A DNA stretch of 64,000 nucleotides. Source: Candidatus Micrarchaeota archaeon (GTDB taxonomy: Archaea; Micrarchaeota; Micrarchaeia; Micrarchaeales; Micrarchaeaceae). The notes under the pieces were generated by a model. That model was not told the DNA's origin. It worked only from the letters and a program-made list of their open reading frames with translations, and did no database searches. Shown here piece by piece: positions 11,365-19,956 of this stretch. The position numbers and the translations under genes are program-made. Every line of letters begins with the position of its first letter. The stretch's first letter is position 1. The stretch lies in the NCBI GenBank assembly GCA_028866575.1, contig JAGWHU010000004.1:1-64000 (forward strand), in the 5' to 3' direction.

Positions 11365-12102
11365 ATGGCCGAAATGCCGATAACTGAAAGGAAATACGTA
11401 CTCAGGGAGAAGATAGACGAGACTCCGGAGGTCCTGATGCTCAAGATGGTGTCCGAGGACGGGAAGCCCGTGTACTTCGATCCTGGGATGTTCATGATGA
11501 TAACGGGCATAGACAGCAATGGGAACCGTTACACCGCAAGGGCATTTTCAATAGCCTCTGACCCCTCTACCCCTGAAATAGAGTTCATGATAATAAAGGA
11601 GCCCCGCCACGGGGATCATATAGGAAGATCCCACTTCGTTGATGCGAGGATAGGCGACATATTCATGCTCAAGGGCCCCAACGGCCAGTTCAGGTTCGAT
11701 CCTAGCGTAAACAAGAAAGTGATATTCATAGCCGGGGGAACCGGCCTTGCCCCTTTCATCGCCATGCTCAGGCACATAAAGGTAACTGGCTCAAGGAGCG
11801 ACGTAATACTGCTGTACAGCACGAAATACCCCACCGAGATAATAAGCAAGGACGAGCTTTACGGCTACGTGAAGGACCTTGGCATAAAGCTCGTGGTAAC
11901 CGTCACCAGGCCGCAGGAAGGCGACGGGTGGACCGGGCAAACCGGGCACATAGACAGCAAGCTCATAGAGAAATATTCCCCTGACGTAACTGAAAGGACG
12001 GCCTACATATGCGGCCCTCTTGAATTCGTCAAGGCTGTAAAGGATGCACTGGTATCGCTCAAGGTGCCGCTAAATGACATAAAGGCAGACGTATGGGGAT
12101 AG
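11365..12102 (+). CDS. Ferredoxin/flavodoxin-NADP+ reductase-like FAD oxidoreductase
   Basis: A 245-residue flavoprotein of the FNR superfamily. The N-terminal half is the FAD-binding beta-barrel with RAFSIAS at residues 59-65 (the RxYS-type FAD motif) and GPNGQF at 104-109. The C-terminal half is the NAD(P)-binding domain with AGGTGLAPF at 123-131 and a CGP motif near 216. The chain ends in DVWG, with the aromatic near the C-terminus expected to stack on the flavin. No Fe-S cluster cysteines are appended, so it should pass electrons between NAD(P)H and a separate ferredoxin or flavodoxin. A GGTG site lies 5 nt before the ATG. Confidence 0.87.
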   Translation: MAEMPITERKYVLREKIDETPEVLMLKMVSEDGKPVYFDPGMFMMITGIDSNGNRYTARAFSIASDPSTPEIEFMIIKEPRHGDHIGRSHFVDARIGDIFMLKGPNGQFRFDPSVNKKVIFIAGGTGLAPFIAMLRHIKVTGSRSDVILLYSTKYPTEIISKDELYGYVKDLGIKLVVTVTRPQEGDGWTGQTGHIDSKLIEKYSPDVTERTAYICGPLEFVKAVKDALVSLKVPLNDIKADVWG

Positions 12103-12129
12103 GGATATAACAGCGACAAGCGTTTTTGA

Positions 12130-12663
12130 ATGAACATAAACATAGCTTCAAGGAATCCTGTGAAGGTCAACGCAGTAAAAGAGACAATCAAGGATTACGA
12201 ATTGCTTAGGGGCGCCAGGGTGCGCAGCATGGATGTCGGCTCAGGCGTCTCGGAGCAGCCAAGGTCCATTGAAGACACTGTACAAGGTGCAGTAAACAGG
12301 GCTACGAAATCCTTCAAGGACTGCAAGTACAGCATAGGCATAGAATCGGGGCTCATGAGCGTTCCCCAGACAAAGACCGGCAGCATGGATTTCTGCGCCT
12401 GTGCCATATACGACGGCAGCAGGCATCACATAGGGCTTTCATGCGCATTCGAGCTTCCGACTGCGATTACCAAAATGGTGCACGAGCTGAACATGGACGT
12501 GGGCGAGGCGTCTGTCAGGAGCGGCCTCACCCAAAAGCTCGGGATAGGCTCATCAGAGGGCACTATAGGCATCCTGACAAAGGAGAGGGTCACAAGGAAG
12601 GACCAAACCGTTCAGGCGATACGTATGGCACTGATACACCTGGAAAATCCAGGGCTTTACTGA
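12130..12663 (+). CDS. Inosine/xanthosine triphosphatase (YjjX/DUF84 family)
   Basis: The 177-residue protein begins MNINIASRNPVKVNAV, the signature N-terminus of the DUF84/YjjX non-canonical purine NTP phosphatases. GVSEQP, GIESGL and the late segment ending in ERVTRKDQTVQAI also fit the family. Known members hydrolyse ITP and XTP to the diphosphate, keeping deaminated purines out of RNA and DNA. Full length for the family. It follows the reductase gene by 27 nt on the same strand and ends 1 nt before the convergent regulator gene. Confidence 0.88.
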   Translation: MNINIASRNPVKVNAVKETIKDYELLRGARVRSMDVGSGVSEQPRSIEDTVQGAVNRATKSFKDCKYSIGIESGLMSVPQTKTGSMDFCACAIYDGSRHHIGLSCAFELPTAITKMVHELNMDVGEASVRSGLTQKLGIGSSEGTIGILTKERVTRKDQTVQAIRMALIHLENPGLY

Positions 12664-12664
12664 T

Positions 12665-13357
12665 TCATATCCTGTCGAGCCTTTCGTAAAGCTTGTCTAT
12701 GTCAAGCTTCGTGACGAGCAGCGGTATCTTCTCAACCTGGGCTATCTTAACAGCGAGCTTGTCTATTGTCGTTACCCCGTGTATGACAACAACCCTCGGC
12801 TTTATCGGCGCGACCCTTATCACCACTAGCGGCGACCTTCCCGTGGATACGTGCTCGAACATGAATACCCTTTCAGTAGTGGATCCGAACAGCTTCGGGT
12901 ATTCAGCAGGTGACATCTCCAGTATCACGCGCAGGCTGTCAAGCCTAGTGTATCCGAAGAGGTTTATCGAGTCTATGTATCCCGGGTTCGCGACTATCCT
13001 GCCCTCTATTATCCTGTTGAAATCCGCGGCGTTTACTGGCGAGGCGAAGTCGTGTATCTTGTAGAACTTGTCATCGTCGTCCTTCTTCGTGGAGAACTTG
13101 CTCAGGCTGCTGCTCACGCTGCCTCCCCTTGATTCGTCTATCGTGAAGAGCGCATCAACGAACCTCTTTATGACCCCCACGCCAGGGCTGAGCCTCCTGT
13201 TGCTCTCGTAGTCGCTTATCGTGGACGTGGATACCTTTATGTGCTTGGCGAGGTCTATCTGCGTTATGCCGAAGAACTCGCGCCACTTCTTCATCGCGCT
13301 GCCCGGGCTTTCGGACAGCGTTATCTCGCCGGCAATCTTCTCCCTTGTTTCGTCCAT
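12665..13357 (-). CDS. Archaeal XRE-type transcriptional regulator (COG1709-like)
   Basis: The 230-residue protein has an XRE/Cro helix-turn-helix at about residues 24-62 (WREFFGITQIDLAKHI then STSTISDYES) followed by a C-terminal domain found in conserved euryarchaeal regulators of the COG1709 type. That domain holds a run of hydrophobic strands (LVVIRVAPIKPRVVVIHG) that may bind a ligand or form the dimer interface. It is followed 18 nt downstream by the gene for a membrane protein on the same strand, with which it may be cotranscribed. Target genes cannot be told from the window. Confidence 0.85.
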   Translation of the reverse strand: MDETREKIAGEITLSESPGSAMKKWREFFGITQIDLAKHIKVSTSTISDYESNRRLSPGVGVIKRFVDALFTIDESRGGSVSSSLSKFSTKKDDDDKFYKIHDFASPVNAADFNRIIEGRIVANPGYIDSINLFGYTRLDSLRVILEMSPAEYPKLFGSTTERVFMFEHVSTGRSPLVVIRVAPIKPRVVVIHGVTTIDKLAVKIAQVEKIPLLVTKLDIDKLYERLDRI

Positions 13358-13375
13358 ATCGCATCTTCCGGTTGC

Positions 13376-14068
13376 TCATCCCTTCTTTTTCTTCACTCCC
13401 TTGTACAGCTGCTCGACGTACTCCTTGTCCTTCTGCTCCTTTGACTTGGCCTCGTCTTTCGAGTCCTTGCCGTCTCCCGGCTCGCCCTTCTTCACGAATC
13501 CCCATATGAGTATTATTATTCCGGATATGCCTATTATGAAGACCCCGTACCCAAGCGCCGCGCTGGTGAGCAGGTTGGAAGAGTGCAGCTGTATGTAGGA
13601 TATCGAGGCATTTACCGGAACGTTAGAGGAGCTGCTTCCCGGTGTGTTGTCGACAACTATGTAGAGCTTCCCGGATGCGCTGCTGTATGGTGTGCTGCTG
13701 AGCCTTATCGGTATGACCTCTAGCGTGGTATTCCTGTATATGTAGCTGCTGTTTATCCCGCTTCTGAGCATGTATTTTATCCCACTGGCAGAGGAATTTG
13801 CCACAACATAGGATCTCCACGAATTGAAGGTGCTGTTGTTGAGTATGTAGAGGTTTGCAGGCTTTCCCATTACTGCATATATGGCAAGAGCAGATATGTT
13901 CCTGCCGTAGCTTATGGGAACGTACGAAAACCCGCCGGCATTGATTGTAAGGTTGGTGAGCTGTATGTTGTTGCCGAGCCCGCTGCTGAGAAGGTATCCC
14001 GAAAGCAGAAACATCGCTACGGCAACGGCTATCAGGCCGAGCCCTATGAAAACCAGTTTCTTCTTCAT
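13376..14068 (-). CDS. Bitopic membrane protein with extracytoplasmic domain, unknown function
   Basis: I do not recognise a family. The 230-residue chain has a Lys-flanked N-terminal hydrophobic segment (residues about 5-28, signal anchor), an extracytoplasmic portion of about 140 residues rich in Asn, Ser and Thr with several N-x-S/T sequons, a second membrane helix at about 172-194 (GVFIIGISGIIILIWGF) and a highly charged cytoplasmic tail ending in KKKKG. The layout suggests a small beta-sandwich held outside the membrane between two helices. It lies upstream of the XRE regulator on the same strand. Confidence 0.75.
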   Translation of the reverse strand: MKKKLVFIGLGLIAVAVAMFLLSGYLLSSGLGNNIQLTNLTINAGGFSYVPISYGRNISALAIYAVMGKPANLYILNNSTFNSWRSYVVANSSASGIKYMLRSGINSSYIYRNTTLEVIPIRLSSTPYSSASGKLYIVVDNTPGSSSSNVPVNASISYIQLHSSNLLTSAALGYGVFIIGISGIIILIWGFVKKGEPGDGKDSKDEAKSKEQKDKEYVEQLYKGVKKKKG

Positions 14069-14123
14069 TCAATCATATAATATGCTACATAAAGCTTATT
14101 AACCTGATTCAGGTATTGCCGCA

Positions 14124-14690
14124 TCAGTAATCTGTAACGACAACAGGCGCGCTGTCCGAATACTCCTTTCTCAATATCCCGAACGTGTAATCGTCAAGAA
14201 ACCTGCCAAGGCTCAGCACATCCTCCCTGTTCCTGCCCTCGTTCCTGAACCCTAGCGAATCCAGCAGGCTTGCGGAGCGCAGGTTGTCTGTGAGCACCTT
14301 TGCGTATATGCGGTTCAGCCCGAGGGTACCGAACCCGAACCCGAGCATGAGCCTCAACGCCTCTTTCCCGTAGCCCTTGCCGCGGTGCGCCGTGCCCACG
14401 AAATACCCGAGCTCAGCCCTGAGGTTCTGCCTGTCAATGTTTGCAAGCGCGCAGAGCCCTACTACTCCTCCGTTGCCCATCTGTATGCCCATGTGGAATT
14501 CCTCCCTTGCGATGTACGTCTGCCTTGCGAAGCCTATGAACTGCATTGCCTGCTCCATGCTGTACGGATATGGCATTCCAGGGGTGCTCGCTGCTACTTC
14601 CGCATCGTTCGCGCTCTCCACTATGCCCTTCGCGTCCCCTATGCTTAGCGTTTCAAGATGCACCCTGAAGCCGCTTGCGGATATCCTCAT
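14124..14690 (-). CDS. GNAT N-acetyltransferase, RimJ/RimL type
   Basis: The protein carries the acetyl-CoA binding signature RGKGYGKEALRLML and the preceding AELGYFVG strand, and a late NLRSASLLDSLGFRNEG segment typical of the RimJ/RimL branch that acetylates protein N-termini or small amines. The longest frame begins with GTG at 14723, but a TATA-like box A (14724-14734) sits against that codon. The ATG at 14690 lies about 13 nt past the predicted transcription start and is preceded by GGCGAGGAG, so I chose it (188 residues). Substrate unknown. Confidence 0.85.
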   Translation of the reverse strand: MRISASGFRVHLETLSIGDAKGIVESANDAEVAASTPGMPYPYSMEQAMQFIGFARQTYIAREEFHMGIQMGNGGVVGLCALANIDRQNLRAELGYFVGTAHRGKGYGKEALRLMLGFGFGTLGLNRIYAKVLTDNLRSASLLDSLGFRNEGRNREDVLSLGRFLDDYTFGILRKEYSDSAPVVVTDY

Positions 14691-14723
14691 CTCCTCGCCG
14701 ATGATACATTTACGTGCCTGCAC

Positions 14724-14734
14724 TTATTAATAAA
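14724..14734 (-). promoter_or_regulatory. Box A of the GNAT gene
   Basis: On the minus strand this reads TTTATTAATAA. Its centre is about 26 nt from a predicted start site near 14703, leaving a short leader before the ATG at 14690. With the box A at 14756 it forms a compact divergent promoter. Confidence 0.5.
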
Positions 14735-14755
14735 CTAGCCGTACGATGGAATAAG

Positions 14756-14763
14756 TATATAAA
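14756..14763 (+). promoter_or_regulatory. Box A of the KaiC-like operon
   Basis: TATATAAA, centred about 25 nt upstream of the GTG at 14785. The spacing predicts a leaderless transcript beginning at the GTG, or a 9-nt leader if the ATG at 14794 is used. Confidence 0.6.
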
Positions 14764-14784
14764 CATACGGTAAGAAGAATAAAC

Positions 14785-15543
14785 GTGGGCGGCATGCCCA
14801 GCAAGCTGGCATCGGGTGTCATCGTGGCGAGCAAACCAAAGCCTATGGAAACTGGGATAGACGGCCTTGACAACATACTAGTAGGGGGTATCCCCGAAAA
14901 GAGCCAGATCCTGCTCATGGGCGGGCCCGGCACAGGCAAGACCCTGATGGGGTTCGAGGTGCTGTACAACTGGGCCAGGAAGGGAAGGCCGTGCGCGTTC
15001 ATAGCTCTTGACGAGCGCCCGGACGACATACTCGAGAACGTCAGGAACACCTTTACTGGAATGGATGACATACACGAGCTGATAGAGAAGCGCCTGCTTG
15101 TCATAGGCGGGTACGAATCCGCGCTCAAGATAGCCACGAACGCTGAGGACGAAAGCAGCTACTCCATGGGCAACCTGATGTCCGAGATCGAGGGGATAAT
15201 AAAATCCATAAACGCCGAAATAGTCGTGGTGGATTCGCTCTCCTTCCTGAAGCTCATGCTCGGCAAGTCCCTCCTGTACAACAAGTCCATTTCCTCACTC
15301 GTGTCTAACCTGCGCAGGCTGGAAACCACCTCGATACTTACATTGAGCATACCGTACTACGACAGGAAGAAGCTGAAGTTCGGGCAGGAGCTGGTGCTGT
15401 TTGATGGCGTGATGGTATTGTACAAAGGCACGGGCACGGATGATGGAAAGCTCACGATGGAAATTGTAAAGATGCGCGGCAACAGGAGCGACGCCCTTTT
15501 CTCAGGCTACTCCATAACCAGCTCCGGCATAAAGTTCAAGTGA
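14785..15543 (+). CDS. KaiC-like single-domain RecA-superfamily ATPase
   Basis: A 252-residue protein with one KaiC/RadA-like ATPase domain. It opens with TGIDGLDNILVGGIP, the usual entry to archaeal KaiC-like proteins, then Walker A GGPGTGKT (residues 46-53), an LDERP segment near 77, and a Walker B strand ending in Asp150 (EIVVVDSL). It lacks the second ATPase domain and the phosphorylation loop of cyanobacterial KaiC, so a clock role should not be assumed; archaeal members are thought of as signalling ATPases. The start is GTG 14785 or ATG 14794. The Cys-rich membrane protein begins 24 nt downstream and the DHH phosphoesterase overlaps that gene, suggesting one operon. Confidence 0.88.
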   Translation: MGGMPSKLASGVIVASKPKPMETGIDGLDNILVGGIPEKSQILLMGGPGTGKTLMGFEVLYNWARKGRPCAFIALDERPDDILENVRNTFTGMDDIHELIEKRLLVIGGYESALKIATNAEDESSYSMGNLMSEIEGIIKSINAEIVVVDSLSFLKLMLGKSLLYNKSISSLVSNLRRLETTSILTLSIPYYDRKKLKFGQELVLFDGVMVLYKGTGTDDGKLTMEIVKMRGNRSDALFSGYSITSSGIKFK

Positions 15544-15567
15544 TTATCACAAACGATCTGTGTCTTC

Positions 15568-16662
15568 ATGTCTTTGCTAAAGGGTATAAGGGAGGCGCTC
15601 TCCTTCAGGGGCAAATCCGGAAAAGGGAACGAGCCGCTAGTGAGCGAGAGGGAGAGGAAGCTTCTCGCACTCGGATTCGTTGCGATTCTGGTGATACTTG
15701 CGGTTGCGACTCTGGTCACCGAAAGCGTGGGCTCGTCCGCCCTGCAGGGCTGCAAACGCATAATATTCAGGCAGCAGAGGGACAGCTGCATATACGATCT
15801 TGCAGGTAATACTGGCAACTACTCCATGTGCTCCATTCTTCCGCAAGGAAGCGCCTCATACGGCTGCATAGGCAGCATAGCAAAGAGGGAGCGCAACATA
15901 AGCATATGCGACATGATATCGAACGCCAGCGCCGAGTACTCCGATTGCGTGATGAACATAAGCTATTCCACGGCGAACCCCGGCTACTGCGCGAGGCTTT
16001 CCGGCAAGAACGAGTCGGTATGCGCCTTCAGCATCGCAAGGGAGCACGTCTTCAGCAGCCTGAGCTACTGCGAAGCGATATCCAACGCTAGCCAAAAGGC
16101 ACTCTGCAGCTACATATACTATTATAGCGCAGCAAAGTCCTTCGGCGTGCAGCGCTACTGCTCCATGCTGCCGAACGAGACCAACGGCACCCTGCTTACG
16201 ATACTCGCTTCCAAGGACTACCTGAGCGGCAACTCCTTCTCCTACGATTACGTATCCTTCTCCGAGCTCAACGTAACACTCAGGCAGTACTGCTACTACG
16301 ATGTAGCCACATCAAGCCGCAACAGCACCCTGTGCAGCAGCACAGGGCCTACGCTTTCAGGGCCCTGCCGCAACTACTTCAACAGCTCCAACTCTACCGC
16401 GCAGTTCAACAACGCAAGCGCCATATGCGCATCTGCGCCCTCCTATGCGATGGACCTCTGCACATATACCGTATTCACCGAAAAGGCGCTGGCGCAGCAG
16501 AACGTGTCCTCATGCCTTGCGATAAACAGCACGATATACATGAACACGTGCATAGTGCAGCTCGCATCGGCCTATAACGACAGCTCCTACTGCAGCTACA
16601 TAAGGGGCAACGACACAGCGCAGCAGGCATGCTATTCGTCGGCGTCATACGTAATAAAATGA
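15568..16662 (+). CDS. Cysteine-rich, heavily glycosylatable membrane-anchored surface protein
   Basis: I do not recognise a family. The 364-residue protein has a basic cytoplasmic N-terminus, one membrane helix (about residues 33-52) and an outer domain of about 310 residues containing 20 cysteines, an even number consistent with ten disulphides. The cysteines recur every 15-25 residues in a loose repeat of the form C-x-x-I-SNAS...C, and at least 15 N-x-S/T sequons are present. It sits between a KaiC-like ATPase and a DHH phosphoesterase in an apparent operon. The repeats resemble short helical hairpins stapled by disulphides; this is inference. Confidence 0.8.
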   Translation: MSLLKGIREALSFRGKSGKGNEPLVSERERKLLALGFVAILVILAVATLVTESVGSSALQGCKRIIFRQQRDSCIYDLAGNTGNYSMCSILPQGSASYGCIGSIAKRERNISICDMISNASAEYSDCVMNISYSTANPGYCARLSGKNESVCAFSIAREHVFSSLSYCEAISNASQKALCSYIYYYSAAKSFGVQRYCSMLPNETNGTLLTILASKDYLSGNSFSYDYVSFSELNVTLRQYCYYDVATSSRNSTLCSSTGPTLSGPCRNYFNSSNSTAQFNNASAICASAPSYAMDLCTYTVFTEKALAQQNVSSCLAINSTIYMNTCIVQLASAYNDSSYCSYIRGNDTAQQACYSSASYVIK

Positions 16663-18062
16663 GGGATCCGATGGAAGGCAGCGGGATAGTTACCTCGATA
16701 AGGATATCGCACAATCCGTCCGACAACATATACAACATAATAGGGCAAAAGGCGCTCCAGACGAAAAGCGGCATACAGCTCGGCCTTTACGACAGCGTGG
16801 ATATGAGGGATGGGAAGCCGGCGTCGGTGAGGAAGCTGTCCGACAAGGCAATGTACGGCCAAATGCTTTCCGAGTCCATGCAAGCTGTTGACATAGAGGC
16901 CAATTCCTCAAGGATAATCGCAGGAGGCAAGAAATACTGGAGCGTTTCCGGGACGATAATCGAAAGGCTGAAGGATGCTGCGCATTTGCTTGTCAAGGGA
17001 TTCGTCGCAGGGGCGCCGATAGTTGTGCGATTCCACAACGACGGCGACGGCGCAACGGGCGCAATAGCCCTGCACAGGGCGCTTTCCGAGCTTCAGGAAA
17101 GGCTTTTTGACGGGGAAAGGAGCGTCTCGTGGAGCATGAACAGGAGCATAGCATATACCCTCGAGTCTTTCTATTCCGACAGGATGGTCTTCGAGTCGTA
17201 CGAGAGCGCGGAGCGGCCGATAGTCGTGATAACGGACTTCGGCACGTCCCCGGAAAGCCTTGACGCGATAAGGGCGTCGCAGGGTGTGTGCGACATAATA
17301 TGGCTTGACCACCACATGCCGTATGACGGCTTCCCCAGGGAAATGGTTACGCACTACATAAACTCATGCGATCTGGGAGCCGATTCCAACTTCACAGCCG
17401 GGCTCCTGTCCTGCATTTTCGCGCAGGTACTTGCCGGGGTTGACGTGGAGGACCTGAAGGATGCTGCGCTGGTCAGCGATTACAGCGCCTATGCCGATTT
17501 CGGCAACAAGGACGCGCTGCGGATTTCTATAATACTGGACTACATCACATCGAGGGGCAGCGAGGCAGACAGCAAGCCGAGGCGCATGGACGCCATAATA
17601 AAAGACAGCGGGGAGTCGGAAAGGGTCTTCAGGCATGCGAGCGAGCTCATGGACGAGGCGATAAGCTACGGTATAAAGAACGCAAGCACGTACATAAACT
17701 CTGACGCTGTAAGGATATGCGTCCTGGACTTCACCCCGATAGCTAGGTCACGCGCCGATTACCCGTTACCTGGAAGGTACAGCTCCAAGCTGCAGAGCAG
17801 GCTTGAATCCATCAACAACGGCAGGACCGTTACTATAGTGCATTACGGCAATTACGTATCGATAAGAGTAAGCAGCGACATCGGGGAAAAGGTGGACATA
17901 CTCGGCATTATAGAAAGGCTTAAGGATATGAGCCACGGCCTGGCAACCGGGGGCGGCCACAGGCAGGCTGCAAGCATAAGGACCGACAGGGAGCACATAG
18001 ACGAGACTATAAGGATGCTCCTTGCCGAGCTTGGGATAGGCGCGACAGGCGGCTCAGCTTGA
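16659..18062 (+). CDS. DHH/DHHA1 phosphoesterase (archaeal RecJ-like)
   Basis: The 467-residue protein has RFHNDGDGATGA at about residues 124-135, the first metal-binding motif, WLDHH with DHH at 217-219, and the DHHA1 glycine motif GGGHRQAAS near the C-terminus. Archaeal relatives include RecJ-like nucleases (GAN) that join the GINS/CMG complex, and other DHH nucleotide phosphatases; which one this is cannot be settled here. An N-terminal region of about 100 residues precedes the DHH domain. The frame opens at 16629, but the ATG at 16659 overlaps the upstream stop as ATGA, the usual coupled start. It converges with, and overlaps by 9 nt, the pilin-like gene. Confidence 0.85.
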   Translation: MRDPMEGSGIVTSIRISHNPSDNIYNIIGQKALQTKSGIQLGLYDSVDMRDGKPASVRKLSDKAMYGQMLSESMQAVDIEANSSRIIAGGKKYWSVSGTIIERLKDAAHLLVKGFVAGAPIVVRFHNDGDGATGAIALHRALSELQERLFDGERSVSWSMNRSIAYTLESFYSDRMVFESYESAERPIVVITDFGTSPESLDAIRASQGVCDIIWLDHHMPYDGFPREMVTHYINSCDLGADSNFTAGLLSCIFAQVLAGVDVEDLKDAALVSDYSAYADFGNKDALRISIILDYITSRGSEADSKPRRMDAIIKDSGESERVFRHASELMDEAISYGIKNASTYINSDAVRICVLDFTPIARSRADYPLPGRYSSKLQSRLESINNGRTVTIVHYGNYVSIRVSSDIGEKVDILGIIERLKDMSHGLATGGGHRQAASIRTDREHIDETIRMLLAELGIGATGGSA

Positions 18063-18536
18063 CTTCTCCAGTATCTTGCCTATAAGGACGTGCTGAAACC
18101 CGGTCTGCAGGTTCGTATAGTTGACTATCACGTAGCCCCTGTAGAGAGTTCCCGGCTGCGATGTGAAAACTGTGCCGTTCGCATAGCATTTTGCGGTTAG
18201 CGTTATGTTGCCTCCTACCGGCACGTAATATGCTGGGGAGTACTGGGTTAGGTTTGTGCCGTTGGTTATGTCATCTGAATTGCACCTTACCGCAGTTATG
18301 TTTATAGCTGTTGATGTAGCCTGCACGAAATTTATGCTAAGCGTGCCGTTCGAATAGAAAAACCCGCTTATGCAGCTGAAATCCGCAGGGAATATGCACT
18401 GGTTTGAGACGAAGGAGCTGGGGTTGAACAGGCCCAGGGCGTACAGTGCCGCAAGGGTCACCGCTATTATGATGATCGCCCAGCTGTACGTTATGAGGTA
18501 TTCGGTTGCGCTCTGCGCCCTTGCAGTCCCAGCCAT
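18054..18536 (-). CDS. Archaeal type IV pilin-like protein with class III signal peptide
   Basis: The N-terminus MAGTARAQSATEYLITY followed by a long hydrophobic helix (WAIIIIAVTLAALYALGLF) is a class III signal peptide. Archaeal prepilin peptidase would be expected to cut just before QSATEYL, leaving an N-terminal assembly helix. The 120-residue head is Asn/Thr-rich with four cysteines and N-x-T sequons. The longest frame begins at 18569; the ATG at 18536 puts the cleavage site at the usual distance and lies about 14 nt past the start predicted from a TTTTTAAC box near 18572-18579. No prepilin peptidase or assembly ATPase is adjacent; a degenerate assembly-ATPase relative lies at 59437. Confidence 0.82.
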   Translation of the reverse strand: MAGTARAQSATEYLITYSWAIIIIAVTLAALYALGLFNPSSFVSNQCIFPADFSCISGFFYSNGTLSINFVQATSTAINITAVRCNSDDITNGTNLTQYSPAYYVPVGGNITLTAKCYANGTVFTSQPGTLYRGYVIVNYTNLQTGFQHVLIGKILEKSS

Positions 18537-18600
18537 ACAATCAGTTGAATGCTTAGGATGCTCTGCCAAAAGTTAAAAACCTATGTGCGCAGTTTCCGCG

Positions 18601-19887
18601 TCAGCCGCTTTCGCCCAAAAGGTACCTGGTCTCCTTTTCGTCAAGCAGGTATGCGGACATGAGGTAGTCGGACAGCTCGGATTTCGAGCAGCGGCCCTCC
18701 TTTACCGATGATGCAGCGGAGCGCGAGAGCATGCGCATCTCCTCCCTCACTATCCTCTTTATGCTCGAGTGGAAGACGCGCTGCAGCTTTGCGGCTATCT
18801 CCCTCTCCATGCCCCTGGATGACTTGGATACGCTCATCTCCTTTATCACCTTCGGGAAGGCGTATCCGTACATGCTGCTCGGGTACCTGCCCTTGGAAAG
18901 CGCGACGCCGCTTGACATCAGCACGTTCATGTACCTCCAGTAGGTGTAGTACTGCGCGCGCATGGCCCTCGTGGAAAATACCGTTGCATCGGAGAGCGAT
19001 CCGAAGGCGTCGCGGAGTTCAGCGCTGGTAGTGTACCTCCTTGGTATGTTCTCGTCTATCCACTTTATCATCATGTCGTTTGTGACATCCATGTTGACAA
19101 TCGCCCTCAGTGACGAGGATATCGTGTTCGTCAGGAATATCTTGTCAAGGGCGTTGAAGACGTCCTTCTTCCTGTCCCGCAGGCCTATCGCCTCCGTGAC
19201 GTCCTCGTCCTCGGAGCCCATTATCGCTGACATGTCGTTTATCGCGCTCCTTGCGTCGCCGTTGGCCCTGTTCGATATCATGCTTATCACGGATTTGCTG
19301 GCGCTTATGGAGAAGCGCCTGCACAGGTTCGTTAGTATCCTCTCTATCATCTCCGGGGAAAGGCGCTTGAACTCCACCGCATCGACCCTGTTCCTGAGGA
19401 AGGTTATGCTCTGGTCCCACATGTTGTTGGCTGTGAATATCACCGGGTTCTTCGCCTTGCCTATCAGGCTGACTATCGCCGCGCCAGCGCCCTTGTCGAA
19501 CCCGGACACTATCTCGTCTATCTCGTCAAGCAGTATCAGGTTCCTGCCGCCGAATATCGGCCTTGAAGTAGCTGCAGCTGCGAGCATTCCCTCTATGCTC
19601 TCCCTGTCCCTGTAATCGCTTGCGTTGAGCTCAACCACGTTCCAGTTGCTCTCCCTTGCCAGCAGGCTCACCGCAACGCTTTTCCCTGTTCCTGGGGGGC
19701 CGTAAACCATCAGCGGCTGCCTCCTCACGCCGTTGTTCACGTCCCTTGAGAAATCACGCATCCTCCTCAGCTGGCGCTCGTTGCCTATGATCTCGTCAAG
19801 AGAGCCGACATCGTACAGATCGTATCCGATTCCCAAGCAAGCACCCGTATCATCAGCGCGGCCCGGCACACCTGTCGGCGCATTCAA
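18601..19887 (-). CDS. rfcL: Replication factor C large subunit (clamp loader)
   Basis: The 428-residue AAA+ protein has SLDEIIGNERQ near the start, Walker A GPPGTGKS (residues 63-70), Walker B LILLDEIDE (117-125), a sensor-1-like FTANN and the arginine-containing sensor region. The C-terminal 200 residues match the RFC collar region. It loads the PCNA clamp at primer ends together with a small RFC subunit not present in this window. The N-terminus is slightly unusual: the family's W-x-x-K-Y-R-P segment is replaced by GYDLYDVGS. The divergent promoter region shared with the prenyltransferase gene holds several AT boxes at 19897-19930. Confidence 0.9.
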   Translation of the reverse strand: MNAPTGVPGRADDTGACLGIGYDLYDVGSLDEIIGNERQLRRMRDFSRDVNNGVRRQPLMVYGPPGTGKSVAVSLLARESNWNVVELNASDYRDRESIEGMLAAAATSRPIFGGRNLILLDEIDEIVSGFDKGAGAAIVSLIGKAKNPVIFTANNMWDQSITFLRNRVDAVEFKRLSPEMIERILTNLCRRFSISASKSVISMISNRANGDARSAINDMSAIMGSEDEDVTEAIGLRDRKKDVFNALDKIFLTNTISSSLRAIVNMDVTNDMMIKWIDENIPRRYTTSAELRDAFGSLSDATVFSTRAMRAQYYTYWRYMNVLMSSGVALSKGRYPSSMYGYAFPKVIKEMSVSKSSRGMEREIAAKLQRVFHSSIKRIVREEMRMLSRSAASSVKEGRCSKSELSDYLMSAYLLDEKETRYLLGESG

Positions 19888-19956
19888 ATGACAAAGTTAT
19901 TTAAAGCATTTAGGATAATAATTATTATAATGTTATCGACCTAAAATGTCTATAAA

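Noticed and set aside
14785-15543. Circadian clock KaiC
   Set aside because: Single ATPase domain, no KaiA/KaiB and no phosphorylation loop; archaeal KaiC-like proteins are common and not clocks by default.
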